Shown here piece by piece: positions 53,245-60,274 of a stretch of DNA of 64,000 nucleotides. Origin of the DNA: Alloprevotella sp. GTDB lineage: Bacteria; Bacteroidota; Bacteroidia; Bacteroidales; Bacteroidaceae. Position 1 is the stretch's first letter. Each line of letters begins with the position of its first letter. The notes beneath the pieces are model-generated. The model searched no databases. It saw only the letters and a list, made by a program, of their open reading frames with translations, and was not told the DNA's origin. The stretch is from positions 30,951 to 94,950 of the forward strand of contig JAFUTC010000002.1 of the NCBI GenBank assembly GCA_017471505.1, given 5' to 3'. The position numbers and the translations under genes were made by a program.

Positions 53245-53252
53245 TAACTTTG
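53245..53252 (+). promoter_or_regulatory. -7 element of argR promoter
   Basis: TAACTTTG matches TAnnTTTG, 45 bp before argR. The -33 region is AT-rich without a TTG. Confidence 0.6.
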
Positions 53253-53297
53253 CAAATACATATCACAATTGTAGCAACCTGAAAGTCAATTTGCTCT

Positions 53298-53789
53298 ATG
53301 AAAAAACGAGAACAACGCCTCGATGCCATACGCACCCTGTTGCAGGCAATGCCTATCTCGAATCAGGCCGAACTTGCCGAGGCCCTGAAACGCAATGGCT
53401 ATGTAGTGTCGCAACCTACTCTTTCTGCCGACCTCAAGCGCCTCGGCGTGGCCAAGGTACGCACACAGAAAGGCGACCGCTACAAGGTGCGCGAAGGACA
53501 AGGCTATCAGCGCGTGATAGAGAAGAAACTGGCGTTTGAATACTTGGAGAACTCCGCCGTGCAGACTATCGAATTCGCAAACCACGTGGCCGTCATCAAA
53601 ACACGCCCCGGCTTTGCAGCAGGCATAGCCATCGAAATCGACCGCAAGCACCTGCAGAGCGTTCTCGGTACAATAGCCGGATTCGACACGGTGCTTGTAG
53701 TCTGCAGCAACGAGGTAGCCCCCGACATCCTACGCGCCGAACTCATGCAAATTATGCCCGCCTTCGATTCGCTACTCAACCACCAATAG
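53298..53789 (+). CDS. argR: Arginine repressor
   Basis: ArgR is a hexameric, arginine-dependent repressor of arginine biosynthesis genes. The 163-residue protein has an N-terminal winged helix (MKKREQRLDAIRTLLQAMPISNQAELAEALKRNGYVVSQPTLSADLKRLGVAKV) and a C-terminal oligomerisation domain (residues about 80-155) with TRPGFAAGIAIEID and GTIAGFDTVLVVC, where the arginine-binding Asp lies. A regulator gene follows after 27 bp and is probably in the same transcript. Confidence 0.95.
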   Translation: MKKREQRLDAIRTLLQAMPISNQAELAEALKRNGYVVSQPTLSADLKRLGVAKVRTQKGDRYKVREGQGYQRVIEKKLAFEYLENSAVQTIEFANHVAVIKTRPGFAAGIAIEIDRKHLQSVLGTIAGFDTVLVVCSNEVAPDILRAELMQIMPAFDSLLNHQ

Positions 53790-53816
53790 AATGCCAACCC
53801 GTCAGCCCGTCGCACT

Positions 53817-54425
53817 ATGAACCCGCATGAAATGCCCCACGACTTCGTCCCCCACATAGCCATCGTTGCGCAAAACTCGCTCGAGGGACTCGGACTGATG
53901 GGACTGTTCCAGCGCATCGTGCCCCAATGCCAATGCAGCTTGTTCGCATCGAACAAGGCCATGCTGGAAGAGCACGAAAACGCGCACTTCGTCCATTTTT
54001 TCATCGACACTCCCTCGCTCATCGAAGGGCTTTCGTTCTACCAGACTGTGCCCACACGAACCATCCTTATCGTGCACGGACAGCCCACCGACAAACTGGT
54101 GCAGGACTTTAAGCAAATCGACGCCAACCAGCCCGAAAAACAAATTGTCAAAGACCTGCTGACAAGAATGCAGCACGACCACGGCCATCACCCAGTGCCG
54201 TCGGCCAGACAGACTGGCGAACAGCTCACCATGCGTGAGAAACAGGTGCTTGCCCTTATCGTGAAAGGCTACATCAACAAGGAAATTGCCGACAAACTGA
54301 AGGTGCAGCCCACCACCATAATCACCCACCGCAAAAACCTTACTCAGAAAATCGGTTCGAAAGCCATAGGCGCACTGACCATCTATGCCGTGATGCACGG
54401 CATAGTGAACGTGGAGGAAATCTGA
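53817..54425 (+). CDS. LuxR-type regulator with degenerate receiver
   Basis: The 202-residue protein ends in a clear LuxR helix-turn-helix (LTMREKQVLALIVKGYINKEIADKLKVQPTTIITHRKNLTQKIGSKA, about residues 138-184). The N-terminal part begins like a receiver domain (IAIVAQNSLEGLGLMGLF), but the acidic pocket and the phospho-accepting Asp are not recognisable (VHFFIDTPSLIEG replaces the usual hxhhDhxMP block). It may be controlled by something other than phosphorylation. Its position 27 bp after argR suggests a shared transcript; its target is unknown. Start: ATG at 53817; a second ATG at 53829 is possible. Confidence 0.82.
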   Translation: MNPHEMPHDFVPHIAIVAQNSLEGLGLMGLFQRIVPQCQCSLFASNKAMLEEHENAHFVHFFIDTPSLIEGLSFYQTVPTRTILIVHGQPTDKLVQDFKQIDANQPEKQIVKDLLTRMQHDHGHHPVPSARQTGEQLTMREKQVLALIVKGYINKEIADKLKVQPTTIITHRKNLTQKIGSKAIGALTIYAVMHGIVNVEEI

Positions 54426-54437
54426 GACCTACGGAAA

Positions 54438-54475
54438 AAGCCACCTGCGATGCTCGTCGACAGGTGGCTTCTTTC
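54438..54475. terminator. Bidirectional terminator
   Basis: AAGCCACCTG pairs with CAGGTGGCTT around a 13-base loop, followed by CTTTC. It separates converging argR-operon and M48 genes. Confidence 0.8.
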
Positions 54476-54494
54476 AATCGGAATGTCAAGACCG

Positions 54495-55355
54495 CTATTT
54501 TTTCTTAGTGGTCGTTTTTTTGGCCGTCTTAGTCGTGGTGGCGACAGGTGCGGGATTGTAGTACTTAAGTGCCTCGGGCAGTCGCGCCTGAATATCGCTT
54601 ATGCGTCTTTCATCGCTGGGGTGATCGGAAAAGAACTCCGGCTTTTTCGTCGTACTGCCTGCCGACATTCTTTTCCAGAAGTCTACGGCCACAGAAGGGT
54701 CGTATCCGGCCATTGCCGCAAAGATTAGACCCATATAATCGGCCTCCGACTCATTCGAACGCGAGTTCTTGCGCAAAAGGCTACTGCTGCCGAAACTGAA
54801 AGCGGCTGCGCCAATCTGCTGCCACGTGGCGCCGGCGGCCTGGCCTAAGACCGTACTCAAAATCTGACTGCCGTACTGCGCTTTCAGTTGCGAACTGAGT
54901 TGTTCGGCACTGTGCTTGGCCACGGCATGGGCAATTTCATGGCCCAGCACTATGGCGAGCGACGGCTCGTCCTTGGTGTAGGGCAAAATGCCTTCGTAAA
55001 CGACAATTTTCCCGCCCGGCATGCAGAACGCATTAGCCGAATAATCCTGCACAAGGTTAAATTCCCACGCGAAGTTCTTCACGTCGGCCGAATAGCCATT
55101 GGCGTTGAGATATTGCTCTACGGCAGTGGCCAGTTTCTGCCCCACACGCTTCACCATCTCCGTGTTTTCCTTGTTGGTAGAAGGCTTGGCAGTCTTCATG
55201 TAACTTGAATATTGCTCGTTGCTAAGGCTGAGCACCTGCGCATCGGACACCAGCAACCGTTGCGTACGGCCCGTGATGGGAACCTTTGTGGCAGTGCCAC
55301 ATCCTACGAACGTTGCAGTGACGGCCATAATCAGGCCAAACAGAATCTTTCTCAT
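54495..55355 (-). CDS. M48 family metalloprotease, lipoprotein
   Basis: The 286-residue protein has a lipoprotein signal peptide (FGLIMAVTATFVGC, Cys at about residue 19). The M48 domain carries the zinc site HEIAHAVAKHS (HExxH) and a downstream Glu in NESEADYMGLIFAA. Its C-terminus is a Lys/Thr-rich tail. This is the LoiP/YggG-type periplasmic quality-control protease of the outer membrane. A TATTTTTG on the minus strand (55394-55401) is a likely promoter -7 element. Confidence 0.93.
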   Translation of the reverse strand: MRKILFGLIMAVTATFVGCGTATKVPITGRTQRLLVSDAQVLSLSNEQYSSYMKTAKPSTNKENTEMVKRVGQKLATAVEQYLNANGYSADVKNFAWEFNLVQDYSANAFCMPGGKIVVYEGILPYTKDEPSLAIVLGHEIAHAVAKHSAEQLSSQLKAQYGSQILSTVLGQAAGATWQQIGAAAFSFGSSSLLRKNSRSNESEADYMGLIFAAMAGYDPSVAVDFWKRMSAGSTTKKPEFFSDHPSDERRISDIQARLPEALKYYNPAPVATTTKTAKKTTTKKK

Positions 55356-55434
55356 AATTATAGTTAGGTTTGATATTTATTTCATTCGTCCTACAAAAAT
55401 AGAAAATTGTATAACTTAGATGCTCAAAATCCCA

Positions 55435-55442
55435 TAATTTTG
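55435..55442 (+). promoter_or_regulatory. -7 element of sialidase gene
   Basis: TAATTTTG, 24 bp before the ATG at 55467. The divergent M48 gene has CAAAAATA (its -7 on the minus strand) at 55394-55401. Confidence 0.5.
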
Positions 55443-55466
55443 CACTTGTTGTATAAGAATCTGCCC

Positions 55467-56768
55467 ATGAATCCCACGCACTCATCCCTGTGGCACCGCA
55501 CTTCCCGGTTCGTCGCCCTATTCATTGCGGCGACAGCCTGCATGGTAGCCGTCGCCCAGCCTATCGTGCTGTTCGGCAACACGCCTGCCGGCTATCCGGT
55601 GCGTATTCCCGCCATCGCACAGCATAGGGATGGCGCCCTGCTGGCCTTTGCCGGCAGTCTGAAGTGCGGCACCGACATCGGATTCGGACGGTGCGACATT
55701 CTCGTGCGAACCAGCAACGACCAGGGACAAACATGGAGCGAGCCTGCGGAAGTAATCTGCGGCACCGGAAGTCCTGACATCCGCACCGACGGACGCATCT
55801 ACGACGACTTCACCTATGGTTTCGGCGACATCGCAGTGGTCTGCGACGACGAAACCGGCTCCGTCCTGGCGCTATGTGCGGCGGGCGGAGTGGCATGGCC
55901 GTTCTCCGAAGTGACAAGTGGCTTGGACAAAGTGCTGCGATGCGGACAATTTCGCGGCAAGCCCGACGCGTCGGGACGCTGGACCTGGTTTCCGCCCGAG
56001 GACATAAGCGCAACCGTCTACGGCCTTATCCCCGCCTCGGCCAAGGCCGCATTCGTGGGCAGCGGCAAACTATGCCAGAGTCGCCGAATAAAGGCTGGTA
56101 CGCACCGCCGTATCTATGCGCCGTTTTGCACGCGCAACGGCAACTACGTGCTTTATAGCGACGACTTCGGCCATAGTTGGAAACCGCTGGGACACGGTGC
56201 CGGCGGTGCACAACTGGCTATTGCCGGCGGCGACGAACCTAAGTGCGAGGAACTTCCTAATGGCGACGTCCTGCTCAGCAGCAGAAAGGCACACGGCCGA
56301 TACTACAACATATTCAAATACCAGGACATCGAGTCGGCAAGTGGCTCGTGGCAAGACGCAGCCGACTCCGACTCGTTTGCCGATGGTTTGCATCTGGGCG
56401 GAAATGCCTGCAACGGCGAAGTGCTAATAGTCGATGCTGTCAGAAATGCCGACAGCCGCCCCGTGGCCCTGTTGCTCCAGTCGCTGCCTGCGGCCGACAC
56501 GCGCGCCGAAGTATCGATTGCCTATAAAGAACTGCCCGACCGTCCTACGCCTGCCGACATCGCGGCCCATTGGCCTACGGAAAACGTATGCCGCATAACC
56601 TCCCGCACCAGCGCCTACTCTACTATGTGCGTGCAGCATAACGGAACCATCGCGTTCTACTATGAAGAGAACTACACGCAGCAAGTAAAAATCGGCGACG
56701 GCTATGATCTCGTCTATCGCAACCTTACTCTCAACGAAATCACCCGTGGTGCCTACCGCATGAAGTAA
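55467..56768 (+). CDS. Exo-alpha-sialidase (GH33)
   Basis: The 433-residue secreted enzyme has an N-terminal signal peptide (FVALFIAATACMVAVAQ). The sialidase six-bladed propeller is shown by VRIPAIAQHRDGALLAFA (the FRIP-type arginine), Asp boxes SNDQGQTW and SDDFGHSW, the catalytic Glu in CEELPNGDVLLSSR, and a Tyr near the C-terminus (FYYEENY). It removes terminal sialic acid from glycoconjugates. The ATG at 55467 is chosen because the signal peptide begins there; an upstream in-frame ATG at 55407 precedes the predicted -7 element. Confidence 0.93.
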   Translation: MNPTHSSLWHRTSRFVALFIAATACMVAVAQPIVLFGNTPAGYPVRIPAIAQHRDGALLAFAGSLKCGTDIGFGRCDILVRTSNDQGQTWSEPAEVICGTGSPDIRTDGRIYDDFTYGFGDIAVVCDDETGSVLALCAAGGVAWPFSEVTSGLDKVLRCGQFRGKPDASGRWTWFPPEDISATVYGLIPASAKAAFVGSGKLCQSRRIKAGTHRRIYAPFCTRNGNYVLYSDDFGHSWKPLGHGAGGAQLAIAGGDEPKCEELPNGDVLLSSRKAHGRYYNIFKYQDIESASGSWQDAADSDSFADGLHLGGNACNGEVLIVDAVRNADSRPVALLLQSLPAADTRAEVSIAYKELPDRPTPADIAAHWPTENVCRITSRTSAYSTMCVQHNGTIAFYYEENYTQQVKIGDGYDLVYRNLTLNEITRGAYRMK

Positions 56769-56791
56769 CCCCTCGCAGCTAATCACTATCC

Positions 56792-57568
56792 GTGGAACCG
56801 ATACTCCGCTTCGACCAACTCACTACTGGCTACTCCGCCGGCCGACGACAGCACCTCGTGGGCCGCAACCTTAGCGCGCAGTTGCAAAGCGGGGTGCTGA
56901 CGGCCATCTTCGGGCTCAACGGCAGCGGAAAGACTACCTTGCTACGCACGCTGGCAGGCTTGCTGGCTCCCTTGTCGGGCCAACTGACCTACGGCAATAT
57001 GCCCCACACCGAAATCACACCCAAGCAGCTGGCTCGCACCATCGCGGTAGTGCTTACCGAAAGGCCGCAGACCGGCTACCTTAGGGTGCGCGAAATTGTC
57101 GAGATGGGACGGATGCCCTACACCTCGTTTTCGGGCCGCATCTCGGAACTGGACCGCCACGTGGTTATGGAGTCGATGCGACTGACAGGCATTGAGAAAC
57201 TTTCGCGCAGGCTGCTGTCGAGTTTGTCCGACGGAGAACGCCAACGCGTTATGATAGCGAAGGCTTTGGCACAGCAAACGCCCATCATCTTACTCGACGA
57301 GCCCACTGCCTTTCTTGATTTTGCGGCAAAAAACTATTTGCTGGACCTGCTTGTGCGGCTGGCGCACGAAGCGCATAAGACCATCCTGCTGAGTACCCAC
57401 GACGTGGGCCACGTAGTCGGTTGCGTGGACCAATGCTGGCTACTTTCGCGCGACGACCTCACCACCGGCACGCCTGCGGCCCTGTCGGCCGACGGCACAC
57501 TGGCCAGATTTCTGGGCGAAGATGCCTTCCAACGACTGGCCGGAACTACCTTTCAACCCACCACATAA
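56792..57568 (+). CDS. ABC transporter ATP-binding protein (FecE/BtuD type), orphan
   Basis: The 258-residue ATPase starts at GTG 56792. It has Walker A GLNGSGKTT, Q-loop, signature LSDGERQR (D in place of the common G), Walker B IILLDEPTAFLDF and STHDVGH. The sequence is of the iron-siderophore/cobalamin importer group. No substrate-binding or permease gene is adjacent: it lies 23 bp after the sialidase gene and 9 bp before topB. Either it serves a transporter encoded elsewhere or it is a remnant. Confidence 0.9.
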   Translation: MEPILRFDQLTTGYSAGRRQHLVGRNLSAQLQSGVLTAIFGLNGSGKTTLLRTLAGLLAPLSGQLTYGNMPHTEITPKQLARTIAVVLTERPQTGYLRVREIVEMGRMPYTSFSGRISELDRHVVMESMRLTGIEKLSRRLLSSLSDGERQRVMIAKALAQQTPIILLDEPTAFLDFAAKNYLLDLLVRLAHEAHKTILLSTHDVGHVVGCVDQCWLLSRDDLTTGTPAALSADGTLARFLGEDAFQRLAGTTFQPTT

Positions 57569-57577
57569 CTGAACGAA

Positions 57578-59638
57578 ATGATTGTATGTATTGCTGAAAA
57601 ACCCAGCGTAGCCCGCGACATTGCCCGCATATTGGGCGCCACGAAATCGTGCGAGGGCTATCTCGAAGGCAACGGCTACCAGGTGACTTGGACGTTCGGA
57701 CACTTGTGCGAACTTAAGTACCCGGAAGACTACACCGAGACCTGGAAGCGCTGGACACTCGGACAACTGCCCATGATACCCGCCCGCTTCGGCATTCGCC
57801 TCAAAGACGACTCCGGCATAAAGAAACAGTTCGCCACAATAAAGCAGCTCTTCGAAAAGGCCGAGCTGATTATCAATTGCGGTGATGCCGGACAAGAAGG
57901 CGAACTGATACAGCGCTGGGTGAAGCAGCAATCGGGCGCCACCTGCCCAGTAAAGCGTCTGTGGATCTCTTCGATGACCGACGAGGCTATTCGCGAGGGC
58001 TTCGAAAACCTGCAAACCGAGCAGAAGTACGACGGTCTGTATCAAGCCGGCCTTTGCCGCGCCATAGGCGACTGGATTCTGGGCATGAACGCCACTCGTC
58101 TCTACACGCTGAAGTATGGCCGGCGTGAACGCGGTGCTACTCCGCTCTCGGTGGGCCGTGTACAGACGCCGACCCTGGCTCTGATTGTGCGGCGGCAGCA
58201 GGAAATCGACCAGTTTGTGCCTACTCCCTACTGGGTGCTGGCTACGGAATACCGGCAAGTGCTTTTCACGGCGCAGGTGGACAGCGACGGCGACGCACAG
58301 GCCAGTCGGGCCACGCGCAATGCCTTTCTGAGCGAGGACGAGGCCAAGGATGCGCTCCGGCAGATTGAGGGAAAGCCGTTCGAGGTAGTATCGGTGCAGC
58401 AGAAAAACGGTTCTGAGGCTCCGCCGCGACTGTTCGACCTGACGTCGCTACAGGTGGAATGCAACAAGAAGTTCGGGTTCTCAGCCGAGCAGACCTTGCA
58501 ACTGGTGCAGAGCCTATACGAAAAGAAAATCACCACCTACCCGCGCGTCGACACCACCTATCTGCCCGACGACGTCTATCCTCGCTGTGCCCAGATGCTC
58601 AATGGGCTGAACGAATACTACGAGCCGCTGCTCCTGCCGTTGCGTGGAAAGAAACTGAAGAAGAGTGGAAAAGTGTTCGACACCAAGAAAGTGACCGACC
58701 ACCACGCCATAATCCCCACGGGCCATAAGCCCAACAACCTGACCGATATGGAGCGCAAGGTGTTCGACCTTGTTGCACGCCGCTTCATCGCCATCTTCCA
58801 CGACGACTGCCTATTCTCCACGACCACCGTAACGGGCCGCATCGAAAAAACCGATTTCCGCGCCACTGGCAAACAGATACTGCAGCCCGGCTGGAGGGTA
58901 GTTTTCGAAAAAGAAAAGGCGCAGACCGACGAGGACGAGGCAGAAACGAAAGACGAGGAACGAGTGCTGCCGGCATTCAACAAAGGCGAGAGCGGACCGC
59001 ACAAGCCCACGCTGACGCAGAAGCAGACACAGCCGCCCAAGCCCTATACCGAGGCCACCCTGCTCCGTGCGATGGAGACAGCCGGCCGTCAAGTGGACGA
59101 CGAAGACCTGCGCGACGCACTGAAAGACAACGGCATCGGACGCCCTTCTACCCGCGCAGCCATCATTGAGACTCTCTTCCGCCGCCGCTACATAGTGAAA
59201 GCAAAGAAGGCACTAATGCCCACGGCCACCGGCACCGACCTGATTGCCATCATCAAGGAAGAACTGCTCAAGAGCGTAGAACTGACCGGACAATGGGAAC
59301 GTAAACTGCGCGAGATTGAGCGTGGAACCTACGACGCCGCTACTTTCATCGGAGAGATGAAAGACATGGTACAGCAGATTGTCAATGAAGTGCTCAGCGA
59401 CAACAGTCAGCGCATCATCGAGAACGCACCTGCGCCGCAGCCCAAGCGAGCCGCTAGAAAACCGGACAGCACCCCGGCGGCCAAACGCATACGCGTCGGG
59501 TCGAAATGCCCCGTGTGCGGCGAGGGAAAAGTAATCAAGGGCAACACCGCCTACGGCTGCTCGCGCTGGCGAGAAGGATGCACGTTCCGACAACCCTTTG
59601 CCGCCAAGACTGCCAAGAGCCGCAAAAAACAAGCATAA
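57578..59638 (+). CDS. topB: DNA topoisomerase III
   Basis: TopB is a type IA topoisomerase that decatenates and relaxes negatively supercoiled DNA. The 686-residue protein starts MIVCIAEKPSVARDIARILGA (Toprim domain), has the metal-binding CGDAGQEGELIQRW and the active-site tyrosine in TTYPRVDTTYLP (Tyr321), and ends with one zinc finger (CPVCGEGKVIKGNTAYGCSRWREGCTF) and a basic tail. The 9-bp spacing to the orphan ABC ATPase gene suggests one transcript. Confidence 0.96.
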   Translation: MIVCIAEKPSVARDIARILGATKSCEGYLEGNGYQVTWTFGHLCELKYPEDYTETWKRWTLGQLPMIPARFGIRLKDDSGIKKQFATIKQLFEKAELIINCGDAGQEGELIQRWVKQQSGATCPVKRLWISSMTDEAIREGFENLQTEQKYDGLYQAGLCRAIGDWILGMNATRLYTLKYGRRERGATPLSVGRVQTPTLALIVRRQQEIDQFVPTPYWVLATEYRQVLFTAQVDSDGDAQASRATRNAFLSEDEAKDALRQIEGKPFEVVSVQQKNGSEAPPRLFDLTSLQVECNKKFGFSAEQTLQLVQSLYEKKITTYPRVDTTYLPDDVYPRCAQMLNGLNEYYEPLLLPLRGKKLKKSGKVFDTKKVTDHHAIIPTGHKPNNLTDMERKVFDLVARRFIAIFHDDCLFSTTTVTGRIEKTDFRATGKQILQPGWRVVFEKEKAQTDEDEAETKDEERVLPAFNKGESGPHKPTLTQKQTQPPKPYTEATLLRAMETAGRQVDDEDLRDALKDNGIGRPSTRAAIIETLFRRRYIVKAKKALMPTATGTDLIAIIKEELLKSVELTGQWERKLREIERGTYDAATFIGEMKDMVQQIVNEVLSDNSQRIIENAPAPQPKRAARKPDSTPAAKRIRVGSKCPVCGEGKVIKGNTAYGCSRWREGCTFRQPFAAKTAKSRKKQA

Positions 59639-59680
59639 TGCAGACGATTTGCACAAAAAAGCCACTTTTTTTTTGAAAAA

Positions 59681-59712
59681 TTTGTTCATATAATCCGAAG
59701 CATATATTTTTG
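59681..59712 (+). promoter_or_regulatory. Consensus promoter of tRNA-Gln
   Basis: TTTG (59681-59684), 20 bp, TATTTTTG (59705-59712), 38 bp before the tRNA. Confidence 0.8.
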
Positions 59713-59749
59713 CACCGCATTTGGGAAGGAACCCCCAAAGCCATACGAT

Positions 59750-59823
59750 TGGGGTATGGTGTAATGGTAACACTGCAGATTCTGGTCCTGCCTTTCCTGG
59801 TTCGAATCCGGGTACCCCAACCA
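59750..59823 (+). tRNA. tRNA-Gln (anticodon CTG)
   Basis: Acceptor stem TGGGGTA pairs with TACCCCA, the discriminator is A and CCA is encoded. The D arm is GTG/CAC with a TAATGGTAA loop. The anticodon loop is TTCTGGT, giving CTG (reads CAG). The T arm is CCTGG/CCGGG around TTCGAAT. The anticodon stem GCAGA/CCTGC has an A.C mismatch at 31-39. Length is 74 nt. Confidence 0.93.
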
Positions 59824-59828
59824 ATAGA

Positions 59829-59861
59829 GAAGTCCGCTGAAAAGTCAGCGGACTTTTTTTG
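59829..59861 (+). terminator. Terminator after tRNA-Gln
   Basis: AAGTCCGCTGA pairs with TCAGCGGACTT around an AAAG loop, followed by a run of T. Confidence 0.92.
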
Positions 59862-59902
59862 TAGCCCCTTGCAACCGGTTCACGCCAACGGACTACCTGA
59901 AA

Positions 59903-60007
59903 ATTGCATAATCGGACAGAAATATTGCATAATACGATTTCAAAATTGCATTATGGAATTTGAAAATTCAATTATACAATTTCACGATTTCATAATCCAA
60001 TTTTCCC
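59903..60007 (+). repeat. 21-bp phased palindrome array F (5 units)
   Basis: Units start at 59903, 59924, 59945, 59966 and 59987. Cores: ATTGCATAATCGGAC, ATTGCATAATACGAT, ATTGCATTATGGAAT, ATTCAATTATACAAT, ATTTCATAATCCAAT. It lacks the GC-starting final unit, but the CG-ATTTCATAAT junction aligns with array B in the plus orientation. Confidence 0.9.
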
Positions 60008-60078
60008 AAATCACGGTGCCACGCATCCGTTTCTTTATGGAATTGCCATGCCAAGTTGGCAAACAATGTCAAAAATTA

Positions 60079-60086
60079 CCCCCCCC
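60079..60086 (+). repeat. C8 homopolymer tract
   Basis: Eight consecutive C lie 58 bp upstream of the GH85 -7 element. It is the counterpart of the G8 tract at 28219-28226; on the opposite strand both read GGGGGGGGTA. Confidence 0.6.
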
Positions 60087-60144
60087 GATTGTTAAATAAT
60101 ACTAATTTCCCCGAAAAAAGTTACGAAATACAAACATATATCTA

Positions 60145-60152
60145 TACATTTG
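60145..60152 (+). promoter_or_regulatory. -7 element of GH85 gene
   Basis: TACATTTG matches TAnnTTTG, 122 bp before the ATG at 60275. No clear -33 TTG is present. Confidence 0.5.
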
Positions 60153-60274
60153 CCCAACTCTATATGCGTACGCGCGCAAATGTCAGAGATGGCAGCCGGC
60201 GCGAGCCGCAAGCCAACCTGCAACCCCTGCAAATTGGTACACAACATATTTCACTTAATTAACTTAATTTTATC

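Larger units (their letters stand above)
59824..60274. other. Intergenic region: terminator, array F, C8 tract, GH85 promoter
   Basis: The 451-bp gap holds the tRNA terminator (59829-59861), the five-unit array (59903-60007), a C8 tract (60079-60086), a -7 element (60145-60152) and a leader of about 115-120 nt with a small CGGC/GCCG hairpin. No gene is seen. Confidence 0.7.

Noticed and set aside
60154-60175. Shared TATGCGTAC between the GH85 leader and the region near 25977-25986
   Set aside because: A nine-base match in different surroundings and without further similarity is not convincing.
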